Below are positions 48,491 through 57,505 of a stretch of DNA of 64,000 nt, piece by piece. The DNA is from Streptomyces sp. Root431 (GTDB lineage Bacteria; Actinomycetota; Actinomycetes; Streptomycetales; Streptomycetaceae). Numbering within the stretch: the stretch's first letter is position 1; the number at the start of each line of letters is the position of its first letter. The notes under the pieces were generated by a model. That model saw only the letters and a program-made list of their open reading frames with translations, was not told the origin of the DNA and did not search any database. The stretch lies in NCBI RefSeq assembly GCF_001426585.1, contig NZ_LMEI01000013.1, positions 248,227-312,226 of the forward strand, read 5' to 3'. The position numbers and the translations under genes are program-made.

Positions 48491-49444
48491 TCAGCGGCGT
48501 CGGCGCAGAGCCCGGCCGACGACGACGGCGGAGGCGATGGCGAGCGCGGCGGCGGGGGCGATCCAGCGCAGGGTGGCGGTCGCTCCGCCGGCCTCGGGCG
48601 CGGGCACGGGGGCGTACCGGCCGCGCGGCGGGGCGTGGTCGACCTCCTCGGCGCTGCGCCCGATCATGGTCCGCCGCGCGTGGGCGGCCTCGGCGGCGGG
48701 CTGCGGGGCGGGGAAGTCGATCGGGGTGGCGCCGAAGCTCTCGTCGAGGAGGGGGTCGAGGGAGGGGGGAGGGACGGGCGCGTCGAAGACGGGGGAACGC
48801 CCGGGCTCGTCGACCCCGTCGTCCACACCGTCGTGATCGGAGTCGGCGTCGGCGTCGGCGTCGGCGTCGGAAGCGCCCGTGTTGGAAGCGTCCCTGTTGG
48901 AAGCGTCCGTGTCGGAAGCGTCCGTGTCGGAAGCGTCCGTGTCGGAGTCCGCGCCGTCCTTGTCCAGTGCCGCCGCCGATGCCTGAGGCGCCTCCGATGC
49001 CTTCGATGCCTCCGGCGCCGCCATCAGCGCGGTGACCGCGTCCACGAACTTGTCGAGCAGCCGGACGCCGGCCGTGGCCCGTGCCTCGTCCGTCGCCTCG
49101 GCGAGCCGGCCGGCCGCCGTCAGCGCACCGGTGAAGCCGATGCTCGTGCCCTCGCCCACGGGGGTGAGGACGACCGTCAGGGAGAGCTCGGCCGAGCCCT
49201 TGCCCCGGGCCTCGGCACCCTGCCCCTCGTAGGTGATGGCGCCGTCCCGCTCGACGACCCGCAAGGTGCCGCGGTAGGTGATGGTGTGGCCGCCGACCCG
49301 GATCTTGAGCCGGCCCGCGAGGGGGCCCGCCTCCGCGTCGGCGTCCCGCTGGAGGCCGGGCACGCAGCGCACCACCCGGGCCGGGTCCGTGAGCGTCGCG
49401 CGCAGGGCCTCGGCCGGTACGGGAACGAACACCTCATGCTCCAT
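48491..49444 (-). CDS. SRPBCC/CoxG-like protein with Asp-rich repeats and C-terminal TM anchor
   Basis: A 317-residue protein. Residues 1-145 are an SRPBCC (START-like) lipid- or ligand-binding domain of the CoxG type (MEHEVFVPVPAEALRATLTDPARVVRCVPGLQ, ITYRGTLRVVERDGAITYEGQGAEARGKGSAELSL). Residues 167-214 are an acidic repeat (SDTDAS repeated, ending DADADADSDHDGVDDGVD) resembling calcium-binding thrombospondin-3-like runs. A C-terminal TM (WIAPAAALAIASAVVVG) ends in RALRRRR, fixing the N-terminal domain in the cytoplasm. Function unknown. Confidence 0.82.
   Translation of the reverse strand: MEHEVFVPVPAEALRATLTDPARVVRCVPGLQRDADAEAGPLAGRLKIRVGGHTITYRGTLRVVERDGAITYEGQGAEARGKGSAELSLTVVLTPVGEGTSIGFTGALTAAGRLAEATDEARATAGVRLLDKFVDAVTALMAAPEASKASEAPQASAAALDKDGADSDTDASDTDASDTDASNRDASNTGASDADADADADSDHDGVDDGVDEPGRSPVFDAPVPPPSLDPLLDESFGATPIDFPAPQPAAEAAHARRTMIGRSAEEVDHAPPRGRYAPVPAPEAGGATATLRWIAPAAALAIASAVVVGRALRRRR
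48803..48946 (-). repeat. 15-bp coding repeat (SDTDA)
   Basis: In-frame near-identical 15-bp units encode SDTDA, SDTDA, SDTDA, SNRDA, SNTGA and then alternating D-A; located inside the SRPBCC gene. Confidence 0.8.
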
Positions 49445-49547
49445 GGAAGCCGAGCCTACTCAGGCCGGGGCGCGGCGTCGCCTCTTTGCGCCGGGGCCCG
49501 CGCGCCCCTGCCACCGCCCTCCGCGCTCCACGCTCCGCACTCCGCCT

Positions 49548-51326
49548 TCAGCTGCCGTAGCGCGGGTGCACCAGGGTCGAGGGCGGCAGCGCGGGGACCC
49601 GGGCCCGCTCGGCGCGGCGCGCCGCGGCCTCCAGGGTGCCCGCGCCGAGGGAGCGCAGCCGGGGCGCGTCGGAAGCGAGACCGAGGACGGGCGGCCGGTC
49701 GCCCGGGACCGCGAGGAGGAAGCCCCAGTCCCCCGGTCCCTGTTCCGTACCGCTGTGGCGGTCGGCGCGGTCGGGGCCGGCCGCGAAGCCGGGGGTGCGG
49801 CCGCTCGCGCTGTACGGGCGGGTCGCGAACCCGGCGGCGCGCAGGGTGGCGTCGACCGTCCAGTAGGTGTGCGGCCGGTCGGTGACCGATCCGGCGTGCA
49901 CGGCGAACCGCCCGGCACCGGTGAGGACGCGGGCCACGAGTCCGTGGAACTCCTGCGAGTAGAGCTTGGTGCTGGGGGTGATGCCCGGGTCGGGGAGATC
50001 GGAGATCACCACGTCGTACCGTTCCTGCACACGATCGGCGGCGCCCCGGAGCCAGTTGAAGGCGTCCGCGTAGACCACCCGGACACGGGGGTCCCGGAAC
50101 GCCTGCGCGTTGAGCGTGGCGAGCGCCGGGTCCGTACGGGCGAGGCGGACGACGCCGGGGTCGAGCTCGACGACGGTGACGGAGGAGACGCCGGAGTAGC
50201 GCAGCACCTCCCGGGCGGCGAGCCCGTCCCCGCCGCCGACGATCAGGACGCGCGCGTGCGGGCCCTTCATCGCGGGGTGGACGAGCGCCTCGTGGTACCG
50301 GTACTCGTCCTGGCCCGCCACCCGCAGCCGCCCGTCGAGGAACAGGTCGGGCGGCCCCTCGCGGCCTCCCGTCACCACCACCTCCTGGAGGTCGGTGTGG
50401 ACGGCGACCCGCACCTGGTCCCCGTACACGGCCCGGCGCGCGGCCTCCTCGAAGTCGTCGACGAGCACGGTCGCCGTGGCGAGGACGGCGAGGACCGACA
50501 TGTTCACCCCGATCAGCAGGGCGCGGGAGCGGGCGGTCAGGTCGCGGCGGAACACCCACAGCACGAGGCCGCCGCCCGCGATCGCGTTGACCGCGCCGGT
50601 GACGAGCGCGCCGGTGAGCTGGCCGAGCCAGGGCAGCAGGAGGAAGGGGAAGGCGAGGCCGCCGACGAGCGCGCCGACGTAGTCGGCGGCGAAGAGGTCG
50701 GCGACCGTCCCCGCGGCGTCGTCCGGCTCGACGGGCGGGGCCTGCCGCCGCGCCCGCTTAGCGAGCCCCGACCGCGCCCCCGTCCGCTCCCCTGACCGGG
50801 CCCCTGCCCCCGACTCGGGGACGGAGCCGGCCCGCTGTATCAGGGACATGAGGAGCGGGATCTCCGCACCGATGAGCACGCCGATGGCGAGCGAGAACGC
50901 CACGACGACGTACCGCGACTCACCCAGCCAGGCGAAGGCCGCGTACAGCGCGAGGGCGGAACAGCCGCCGATCAGCGCGAGCCCGGCCTCGACCATGCCG
51001 AAGCCGACGGCGGCGCGGCAGCGCAGCCGCTTGGCGAGGAGCGAGCCCACTCCCATCGCGAAGACCATCACGGAGAGCACGACGGAGGCCTGGGTGACCG
51101 AGTCGCCGATCAAGTACGAGGCGAGCGCGACCAGTTCCAGCTCGTAGACCAGACCGCAGGCAGCGCAGACGAAGACCACGGCGAGGACCGGGAAGCGCAC
51201 CGCCTGTCCCGATCGCGGCGACCGGGGCGACCTGGGCGGTCTGGGTGGTCTGGGCGGCCGCTCGCGCCGCCGCACGGGCGGTTGTCGCACCCTTGTGGGT
51301 GGCATGGTCACGGTCGGCTCGATCAT
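49548..51326 (-). CDS. Membrane protein with spermidine-synthase-like domain
   Basis: A 592-residue fusion. Arg/Pro-rich N-terminus (possibly extended; ATG at 51305 is an alternative), then about seven TM helices (residues 45-285), and a C-terminal Rossmann methyltransferase/spermidine-synthase fold: LFLDGRLRVAGQDEYRYHEALVHPA, ARVLIVGGGDGLAAREVLRY, TVVELDPGVVRLAR, DVVISDLPDPG. The DEYRYHE and GGGDG motifs are those of aminopropyltransferases, so polyamine transfer is plausible, at the membrane. I recall the same fused gene in this position in other Streptomyces. Confidence 0.88.
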   Translation of the reverse strand: MIEPTVTMPPTRVRQPPVRRRERPPRPPRPPRSPRSPRSGQAVRFPVLAVVFVCAACGLVYELELVALASYLIGDSVTQASVVLSVMVFAMGVGSLLAKRLRCRAAVGFGMVEAGLALIGGCSALALYAAFAWLGESRYVVVAFSLAIGVLIGAEIPLLMSLIQRAGSVPESGAGARSGERTGARSGLAKRARRQAPPVEPDDAAGTVADLFAADYVGALVGGLAFPFLLLPWLGQLTGALVTGAVNAIAGGGLVLWVFRRDLTARSRALLIGVNMSVLAVLATATVLVDDFEEAARRAVYGDQVRVAVHTDLQEVVVTGGREGPPDLFLDGRLRVAGQDEYRYHEALVHPAMKGPHARVLIVGGGDGLAAREVLRYSGVSSVTVVELDPGVVRLARTDPALATLNAQAFRDPRVRVVYADAFNWLRGAADRVQERYDVVISDLPDPGITPSTKLYSQEFHGLVARVLTGAGRFAVHAGSVTDRPHTYWTVDATLRAAGFATRPYSASGRTPGFAAGPDRADRHSGTEQGPGDWGFLLAVPGDRPPVLGLASDAPRLRSLGAGTLEAAARRAERARVPALPPSTLVHPRYGS

Positions 51327-51401
51327 GAACGTAACGCTACGTCACGACTTACGCGCTCCTTGTCACCCACACGAGTGCAACTGGAGCCCTGGAGGGGCGT
51401 A

Positions 51402-51920
51402 TCAGAGCGTTGCGGGCATACGTGCGCCGATCCGGGTCCGGGTGACCACCAACTGCCCTTCCTGCGGGTAGGCGTGCCAGGTGCGCCAGCGCACCTGCCC
51501 CTCGTGACGCTGCGCCAGCATCGCCGTGAAGGCGTGCGGGGAGCCGGGGAAGGTCCCCGCGAGTCCGTTGGGGTGGTCGGCGACGAGCGCGAGCAACTCC
51601 TGCGCACGGCCCGCGAAGGAGCCGTGCGAGAGCGTCTCGACGCGCGCTGCGAATTCGTACTCCCATTCGCCGACGCGCTTGGAGACGCCGAGCGGGAGGG
51701 GGGTGCTGCTGCCGGGCATGCAGGCGACGGTCTCCGAGCAGCTGCGCCCCTCCTCCTCCAGGAGTACCTGGTGGGATGCGCCGAGAAGCCTCAACTGGAG
51801 GCTGGCGCCGGAGAGTTCGAGGTCGAGTACGGCGAGGGCGGGCAGCGGCTCGCGCCCGAGGGCCCAGGCCAGATCGGCCGCGCGGGTATCGGTGTAGGAG
51901 GTTTTCAGGGTGGTGAGCAT
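51402..51920 (-). CDS. DUF2617 protein
   Basis: A 172-residue soluble protein beginning MLTTLKTSYTDTRAADLAWALG; body FEYEFAARVETLSHGSFAGRAQELLALVADHPNGLAGTFPGSPHAFTAML matches the actinobacterial DUF2617 family. GGAG lies 7 nt before the ATG at 51920. Follows on the opposite side of a 278-bp stretch (51921-52198) in which I see no gene and no clear structure. Function unknown. Confidence 0.88.
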   Translation of the reverse strand: MLTTLKTSYTDTRAADLAWALGREPLPALAVLDLELSGASLQLRLLGASHQVLLEEEGRSCSETVACMPGSSTPLPLGVSKRVGEWEYEFAARVETLSHGSFAGRAQELLALVADHPNGLAGTFPGSPHAFTAMLAQRHEGQVRWRTWHAYPQEGQLVVTRTRIGARMPATL

Positions 51921-52198
51921 GGGTCGGCTCCGCAAACACGGTTTGACGGGTGGGCCGGGGGCGCCCCGGAGAGGGTCCAACGGGAGTGGGGGATCGCCGG
52001 CTCGGTTCCACACACGGTCCGAGGGCTGTCTCTGTCAGGAGCGAGAGAACCACGGACGCCGAGCGACTCGCAGCGTTTTTACCCAACTTGCCGTGGTTTC
52101 CAACCCCTTCGGGGACCCCACAGTTCAATTGTTCAATCAGAATTGATCGACAAGATCCGCCGAAATGCCAACGTCACGTGCCTACGGGTCCGTTGCGC

Positions 52199-52411
52199 TC
52201 AGCTGCCGCCGCCGCAGCCGCCACCCCCACAGCTGGATCCGGAGCTGCAGGAGCTCCCGCCCCCGCCGCAGCCCCCGCCGCCCCCGCCGTCGGCCCAGTT
52301 GCTGCCGCTCTTCCGCCTGGCGCGCGGGTGGCCGGCGCCGGTGATGCCCCGGACGGCGGCGATCAGACCGATGATGACGACCGCGCCGATGAAGATGATG
52401 AAGAGTTCCAT
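52199..52411 (-). CDS. Small membrane protein with Gly/Ser/Cys-rich tail
   Basis: A 70-residue protein: one N-terminal TM (MELFIIFIGAVVIIGLIAAV), a short basic loop (GHPRARRKSGSNWADG) and a C-terminal tail made almost only of Gly, Ser and four spaced Cys (GGGGGGCGGGGSSCSSGSSC, then GGGGCGGGS). GGGGG lies 8 nt before the ATG. It is a paralogue in layout of the gene upstream (52493-52786). Similar Gly/Cys tails occur on TIGR04222-type Streptomyces membrane proteins. Function unknown. Confidence 0.75.
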   Translation of the reverse strand: MELFIIFIGAVVIIGLIAAVRGITGAGHPRARRKSGSNWADGGGGGGCGGGGSSCSSGSSCGGGGCGGGS

Positions 52412-52492
52412 GTGTACGACCCCCGTTCTTCTGTACGAGGGGGATGCCCTCTGCATCCCCCCGTCAAAGCCGACTTGAGCGATTCCAGAGCT

Positions 52493-52786
52493 TCAGCTGC
52501 ACGAGGACGAGGAGCTGGAGCAGGAGGACGAGGAGCACGACGAGCTCGAGCACGACGAGCTGGAGGTGGAACAGGACGAGGACGAGGACGACGAGGACGA
52601 GGAACACGAGGACGAGGAGGAGGACGAGGAGTCCGACGACCCGGCCCACCAGCTGTCGGTACCGGAAGCGCTGCCACCGGCGACGCCGCCACCCGCACGC
52701 ACGGTGCCGCGCATCGACAGCGCGACGACCCACACCACGATCGCGATCACGGCCGCGATCCCGAGGATGAAGAATGCGATGTTCAT
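52493..52786 (-). CDS. Small membrane protein with Ser/Cys-rich tail
   Basis: A 97-residue protein: N-terminal TM (MNIAFFILGIAAVIAIVVWVVALS), a glycine-rich neck with GTDSWWAGSSD, then about 45 residues of serine interrupted by seven cysteines at short intervals. The DNA is a GAGGACGAG-like trinucleotide-rich tract; the other strand's frame would code an acidic run, but only this frame has a TM start and matches the layout of the neighbouring gene (52199-52411). The paired genes suggest duplication and divergence. Role unknown; cysteine-mediated cross-linking or metal binding is possible. Confidence 0.7.
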   Translation of the reverse strand: MNIAFFILGIAAVIAIVVWVVALSMRGTVRAGGGVAGGSASGTDSWWAGSSDSSSSSSSSCSSSSSSSSSSCSTSSSSCSSSSCSSSSCSSSSSSCS

Positions 52787-52863
52787 GCCAGGGCGATCCC
52801 CGCGGCGTGCCCTCGCCAAAGCGCACTTGAGCAAGTCCAGAGCTTCCCCCCAGGATGGCGGTC

Positions 52864-54033
52864 ATGACACGACCGCTGCTCAACCGCCGGCTCGCCGAAT
52901 TCGGGACGACGATCTTCGCCGAGATGTCCGCGCTCGCCGCCAGAACCGGGTCGATCAACCTCGGTCAGGGCTTCCCCGACACCGACGGCCCCGAGGAGAT
53001 CCGCGAGGCCGCGGTCCGCGCGCTGCGGGACGGCCGCGGCAACCAGTACCCGCCCGGCCCCGGCGTCCCCGAGCTGCGCCAGGCCGTCGCCGACCACCAG
53101 CGGCAGTGGTACGGCCTGGAGTACGACCCCGACACGGAGGTCCTGGTCACCGCCGGCGCCACCGAGGCGATCGCGGCGGCGCTGCTCGCCCTCGTGGAGC
53201 CCGGCGACGAGGTGATCGCCCTGGAGCCGTACTACGACTCGTACGCGGCCTGCGTCGCGATGGCCGGCGGCACCCGCGTCCCCGTCACGCTCCGCCCGCA
53301 CGAGGGCGCCTACGTCCTCGACCTGGACGAGCTCCGGGCAGCCGTCACCGACCGGACCCGGCTCATCCTCCTCAACACCCCGCACAACCCCACCGGCACC
53401 GTCCTCAGCCGGGCCGAGCTGACCGCCGTCGCCGAGCTGGCGATCGAGCGGGACCTGCTGGTCGTCACCGACGAGGTGTACGAGCACCTGGTCTTCGACG
53501 GCACCGAACACATCCCGCTCGCGAGCCTCCCCGGCATGCGGGACCGCACGGTCACCATCGGCTCGTCCGGCAAGACGTTCTCGTTCACCGGCTGGAAGGT
53601 CGGCTGGATCACCGCGAGCCCCGAGCTGACGACCGCCGTCCGCTCGGCCAAGCAGTTCCTGACGTACGTCTCCTCCGGCCCCTTCCAGTACGCGATCGCC
53701 GAGGCGCTCCGCCTCCCGGCCACGTACTTCGACGGCCTCCGCGCCGACCTCCAGGCCAAGCGGGACCTGCTGAGCGAGGGCCTCGCGCAGGCGGGCTTCG
53801 CGGTCTACCGCCCGGCGGGCACCTACTTCGTCACCACCGACATCCGCCCCCTCGGCGCCGACGACGGCTTCGCCTTCTGCCGCACCCTCCCCGAGCGCGC
53901 CGGCGTCGTCGCCATCCCGAACGCCGTCTTCTACGACCACCGCGAGGCCGGCGCCCCCTTCGTCCGCTTCGCCTTCTGCAAGAAGACGGAGGTCCTGGAG
54001 GAAGCCGTCTCCCGCCTCAAGCGCCTCGCCTGA
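52864..54033 (+). CDS. Class I/II PLP aminotransferase (KAT/DapC-like)
   Basis: A 389-residue fold-type I aminotransferase: INLGQGFPDTDGPEEI, VTAGATEAIAAALLALVEPGDEV, LILLNTPHNPTGTVLS, VVTDEVYEHLVFDG, IGSSGKTFSFTGWKVGW (Schiff-base lysine in SSGKTFSFTGWKVG, typical of kynurenine/glutamine transaminases), C-terminal FVRFAFCKK. ATG 52864 has AGGA 8 nt upstream; ATG 52855 is the longer alternative. Amino donor could be kynurenine, glutamine, methionine or aspartate. Its stop codon starts a 9-bp repeat. Confidence 0.92.
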   Translation: MTRPLLNRRLAEFGTTIFAEMSALAARTGSINLGQGFPDTDGPEEIREAAVRALRDGRGNQYPPGPGVPELRQAVADHQRQWYGLEYDPDTEVLVTAGATEAIAAALLALVEPGDEVIALEPYYDSYAACVAMAGGTRVPVTLRPHEGAYVLDLDELRAAVTDRTRLILLNTPHNPTGTVLSRAELTAVAELAIERDLLVVTDEVYEHLVFDGTEHIPLASLPGMRDRTVTIGSSGKTFSFTGWKVGWITASPELTTAVRSAKQFLTYVSSGPFQYAIAEALRLPATYFDGLRADLQAKRDLLSEGLAQAGFAVYRPAGTYFVTTDIRPLGADDGFAFCRTLPERAGVVAIPNAVFYDHREAGAPFVRFAFCKKTEVLEEAVSRLKRLA

Positions 54034-54102
54034 GGCCCCCGAGACCCCCGAGGCCCCTGAGGCCCCTGAGGCCCCTGAGGCCCCTGAGGCCCCTGAGAGC
54101 CC
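54031..54102 (+). repeat. 9-bp tandem repeat starting at the stop codon of the aminotransferase gene
   Basis: About eight copies of TGAGGCCCC with point variants; the first TGA is the gene's stop codon. Confidence 0.9.
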
Positions 54103-54113
54103 CGAGGGTGCAC

Positions 54114-54166
54114 GAAAGCCCGGCCAGGGCCGTGACCACCAGGGTCACGGTTCCGGCCGGGCTTCG
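54114..54166. terminator. Bidirectional terminator between the aminotransferase and YbjN genes
   Basis: Long imperfect hairpin with outer arms GAAAGCCCGGCC/GGCCGGGCTTC and inner CGTGACC/GGTCACG, between convergent genes. Confidence 0.85.
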
Positions 54167-54197
54167 GCGTGCTGCGTGCAGCGCGGGGGCGGGAGGC

Positions 54198-54731
54198 TCA
54201 GGCCTCCTCGTCGCCCGACTTCTGCTCGGGGGTCTCCAGACCGAACTGCTCCACGACCCACTTGTCGAACTCGATGGAGGCGCGGACCCAGCTGACCGTG
54301 GAGGACACGAAGTGCTCCAGGGCGACGCCGGTGCCGATCAGCATCTGGGCCTCACCGATGAGGCGGAGGGTGGCGGAGCCGTCCTCCTCCTCGTGCAGGT
54401 GGGTGTAGACCTTGGGCCACAGGGTGCGGCGGTTCCAGTCGTCGATCGCGTCGAGGATCCTGGCGCGGTCGTCGGCCGAGTGCGGGCGGTCGTAGAACGT
54501 CCGCACCGAGAAGACCTGCTGCTCGTCCTCGCCGCGGAACATGAAGTACGTGCGGAATTCCTCCCACGGCGCCGCAAGGTCACCCTCGTCGTCGACGACG
54601 TACTTCAGCTCCATCTGCTCGAGGAGCTGCTTGACGAGGTCCTGGTCGGGGACGACGGGGCCCGCCGGTCCTGCGGCCTGAGGCTGGGGCTGGCCCCCGA
54701 AATTCGGAATCGAGGACGGGTCGATGCTCAC
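54198..54731 (-). CDS. YbjN domain protein
   Basis: A 177-residue acidic soluble protein (VSIDPSSIPNFGGQPQPQAAGP...). The core EFRTYFMFRGEDEQQVFSVRTFYDRPHSADDRARILDAIDDWNRRTLWPKVYTHLHEEEDGSATLRLIGEAQMLIGTGV is the YbjN/T3SS-chaperone-like fold. The GTG at 54731 has AAGGGA 8 nt upstream and is preferred over an ATG 14 codons earlier. Conserved next to clpB in Streptomyces. Role in protein folding or stress is suggested by homologues, not shown. Confidence 0.88.
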   Translation of the reverse strand: MSIDPSSIPNFGGQPQPQAAGPAGPVVPDQDLVKQLLEQMELKYVVDDEGDLAAPWEEFRTYFMFRGEDEQQVFSVRTFYDRPHSADDRARILDAIDDWNRRTLWPKVYTHLHEEEDGSATLRLIGEAQMLIGTGVALEHFVSSTVSWVRASIEFDKWVVEQFGLETPEQKSGDEEA

Positions 54732-54849
54732 CGTGAATTTCCCTTCGTACGGATGCTCGCCATCCTCCCCCATGTCGGGCGGTTCATGGGAGCCCCACCA
54801 GCCGCGATCCGCTGCGGGCTGACAAGAACGTCGCCCCTTACCGCCCTCG

Positions 54850-57441
54850 TCACCGCGCCGGGCCGACGATCAGACCGTCCTCGAACCGGTCCACGCGGAC
54901 CGTGTCGCCGTCCACGACCTCGCCCGCGAGGATCTCCTTCGCGAGCCGGTCGCCGATCGCCGTCTGGATGAGGCGGCGCAGCGGCCTGGCGCCGTACGCG
55001 GGGTCGTTGCCCTCCTCGGCGAGCCACTCCAGGGCCTCCGGGGTGACCTCCAGGGTGAGCCGGCGGTCGGCGAGCCGCTTGGCGAGCCGGTCGATCTGGA
55101 GCCGGGCGATCCGGCCCAGCTCGGCCCGGTCGAGCGCCGAGAAGACCACGAGGTCGTCGAGCCGGTTGAGGAACTCCGGCTTGAAGCTGGCCCTGACGAC
55201 GTCCAGGACCTGCTGCTTCTTGACGTCCTCCGAGGTCAGCGGGTCGACGAGGTACTGGCTGCCGAGGTTCGAGGTCAGGATCAGGATGGTGTTGCGGAAG
55301 TCCACCGTCCGGCCCTGGCCGTCGGTGAGGCGGCCGTCGTCGAGGACCTGGAGCAGGACGTCGAAGACCTCCGGGTGCGCCTTCTCCACCTCGTCGAGCA
55401 GGACCACGCTGTACGGGCGGCGGCGGACCGCCTCCGTGAGCTGGCCGCCCTCCTCGTAGCCCACGTAGCCGGGGGGCGCGCCGACGAGCCGGGCGACGGA
55501 GTGCTTCTCGCCGTACTCCGACATGTCGATGCGGATCATGGCCCGCTCGTCGTCGAAGAGGAAGTCCGCGAGCGCCTTCGCCAGCTCCGTCTTGCCGACA
55601 CCCGTGGGGCCGAGGAAGAGGAAGGAGCCGGTGGGGCGGTCGGGGTCGGCGATGCCCGCGCGGGTGCGGCGCACGGCGTCGGAGACGGCCTGCACGGCCT
55701 CGGACTGGCCGATCAGCCGCCTGCCGAGCTCGTCCTCCATGCGCAGCAGCTTCTGCGTCTCGCCCTCCAGGAGGCGGCCGGCGGGGATGCCGGTCCAGGC
55801 GCCGACGACGTCCGCGATGTCGTCGGGGCCGACCTCCTCCTTGACCATGGTGTCCTTGTTCGACTCCTGCTGGGCCTCGGCCTCGCTCGCCTCCGCCAGC
55901 TCCCGCTCAAGGGCCGGGATCTCGGCGTACAGCAGCTTGGAGGCGGTGTCGAAGTCGCCGTCGCGCTGGGCGCGCTCGGCCTGGCCGCGGGCCGCGTCGA
56001 GGCGCTCCTTCAGCTCGCCGACCCGGTTGAGGGACTGCTTCTCCTTCTCCCAGCGGGCGGTGAGGCCGCGGAGCTCCTCCTCGCGGTCGGCGAGGTCGCG
56101 CCGCAGCTTCTCCAGGCGCTGCTTGCTCGCCGCGTCCGTCTCGTTCTTCAGCGCCAGCTCCTCCATGCGGAGCCGGTCGACCGAGCGCTGGAGCTCGTCG
56201 ATCTCGACGGGCGAGGAGTCGATCTCCATCCGGAGCCGGGAGGCGGCCTCGTCGACGAGGTCGATGGCCTTGTCGGGGAGGAAGCGCGAGGTGATGTACC
56301 GGTCGGAGAGGGTCGCGGCGGCGACGAGCGCGGAGTCGTTGATCTGGACCTTGTGGTGCGCCTCGTACCGGCCCTTGAGGCCGCGGAGGATCGCGATGGT
56401 GTCCTCGACCGTCGGCTCGGCGACGAGGACCTGCTGGAAGCGGCGCTCCAGGGCGGGGTCCTTCTCGATCCGCTCGCGGTACTCGTCGAGGGTGGTCGCG
56501 CCGACCATCCGCAGCTCGCCGCGGGCCAGCATGGGCTTGAGCATGTTGCCCGCGTCCATGGCGGAGTCGCCGCCGGCGCCCGCGCCGACGACCGTGTGCA
56601 GCTCGTCGATGAAGGTGATGATCTGGCCGTCGCTGGCCTTGATCTCGGCGAGGACGGTCTTCAGCCGCTCCTCGAACTCGCCTCGGTACTTGGCGCCGGC
56701 GACCATGGCGCCGAGGTCGAGCGAGACGAGCCGCTTGTTCTTCAGCGACTCGGGTACGTCGCCCTTCACGATCCGCTGGGCGAGGCCCTCGACGACGGCG
56801 GTCTTGCCGACGCCGGGCTCACCGATGAGGACCGGGTTGTTCTTGGTGCGGCGGGACAGCACCTGCACCACGCGCCGGATCTCGTGGTCCCGGCCGATGA
56901 CCGGGTCCAGCTTGCCCTCGCGCGCGGCGGCCGTGAAGTCCGTCCCGAACTTCTCCAGCGCCTTGTACTGCCCTTCCGGGTCGGGTGTGGTCACCCGGCG
57001 TCCTCCCCTGCTCTTCTCGAAGGCGTCGAGCAGCTTCGCTGCGCTCGCGCCCTGCCGGTCGAGGATCTCACCGGCCTGGCCGCCCTTGGCGGCGATCCCG
57101 ATGAGCAGGTGCTCGGTGGAGAGGAAGTCGTCGCCGAGCGCCTTGGCCTGCCGGTCGGCGTCGGCGATGACCGCGAGGAACTCGCGGTTGGGCTGCGGGG
57201 GCGCGACCGTGGACCCCGTGATGCTCGGCTGGGCGGCGATCAGCCGCTCCGCGCCGGCGCGCACGACCGCCTGGTCGGCCTCGACGGCGGCGAGCAGGTC
57301 GGTGATGTTCTCGTTGTCCTGACCCGCCAGCAGGGCCAGGAGCAGGTGCGCGGGGGTGAGGTCCGGGTTCCCCTCGGACACGGCGCGGCTCGTGGCCGCG
57401 TTGATCGCGTCCCGGCTCCGGTTGGTCAGTTCGACGTCCAC
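54850..57441 (-). CDS. clpB: ClpB disaggregase
   Basis: Hexameric AAA+ chaperone that, with DnaK, extracts proteins from aggregates. 863 residues: N-domain repeats to about 150; AAA-1 with GEPGVGKTAVVEGLAQRI and Walker B IITFIDELHTVVGAG; a coiled-coil middle domain (about 410-525) for DnaK contact; AAA-2 with FLFLGPTGVGKTELAKALA and VLLDEVEKAHPEV; C-terminal small domain. GTG start with AGGAGG 10 nt upstream. A HspR-type HAIR operator lies 65 bp upstream, matching known HspR control of clpB in Streptomyces. Confidence 0.98.
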   Translation of the reverse strand: MDVELTNRSRDAINAATSRAVSEGNPDLTPAHLLLALLAGQDNENITDLLAAVEADQAVVRAGAERLIAAQPSITGSTVAPPQPNREFLAVIADADRQAKALGDDFLSTEHLLIGIAAKGGQAGEILDRQGASAAKLLDAFEKSRGGRRVTTPDPEGQYKALEKFGTDFTAAAREGKLDPVIGRDHEIRRVVQVLSRRTKNNPVLIGEPGVGKTAVVEGLAQRIVKGDVPESLKNKRLVSLDLGAMVAGAKYRGEFEERLKTVLAEIKASDGQIITFIDELHTVVGAGAGGDSAMDAGNMLKPMLARGELRMVGATTLDEYRERIEKDPALERRFQQVLVAEPTVEDTIAILRGLKGRYEAHHKVQINDSALVAAATLSDRYITSRFLPDKAIDLVDEAASRLRMEIDSSPVEIDELQRSVDRLRMEELALKNETDAASKQRLEKLRRDLADREEELRGLTARWEKEKQSLNRVGELKERLDAARGQAERAQRDGDFDTASKLLYAEIPALERELAEASEAEAQQESNKDTMVKEEVGPDDIADVVGAWTGIPAGRLLEGETQKLLRMEDELGRRLIGQSEAVQAVSDAVRRTRAGIADPDRPTGSFLFLGPTGVGKTELAKALADFLFDDERAMIRIDMSEYGEKHSVARLVGAPPGYVGYEEGGQLTEAVRRRPYSVVLLDEVEKAHPEVFDVLLQVLDDGRLTDGQGRTVDFRNTILILTSNLGSQYLVDPLTSEDVKKQQVLDVVRASFKPEFLNRLDDLVVFSALDRAELGRIARLQIDRLAKRLADRRLTLEVTPEALEWLAEEGNDPAYGARPLRRLIQTAIGDRLAKEILAGEVVDGDTVRVDRFEDGLIVGPAR

Positions 57442-57505
57442 GTGCGGTGTTCCTCCTCGGTATACGGCGCCATCCGTCCTCTATGACCCTTCCAGCGTAC
57501 ACAAA

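Noticed and set aside
51921..52198. Stretch between DUF2617 and the small membrane protein gene
   Set aside because: No frame with start, ribosome site and credible composition; no strong hairpin noted. Probably promoter and leader sequence only.
52495..52640. Acidic (Glu/Asp-rich) plus-strand peptide in the repeat tract
   Set aside because: The minus frame has a TM start, spacing from a ribosome site and a paralogous neighbour; the plus frame has no plausible start context of its own.
52566..54971. 801-codon plus-strand open frame covering the aminotransferase and beyond
   Set aside because: It is an out-of-frame shadow; the translation is Arg/Pro/His-rich without domains, while another frame gives a complete aminotransferase.
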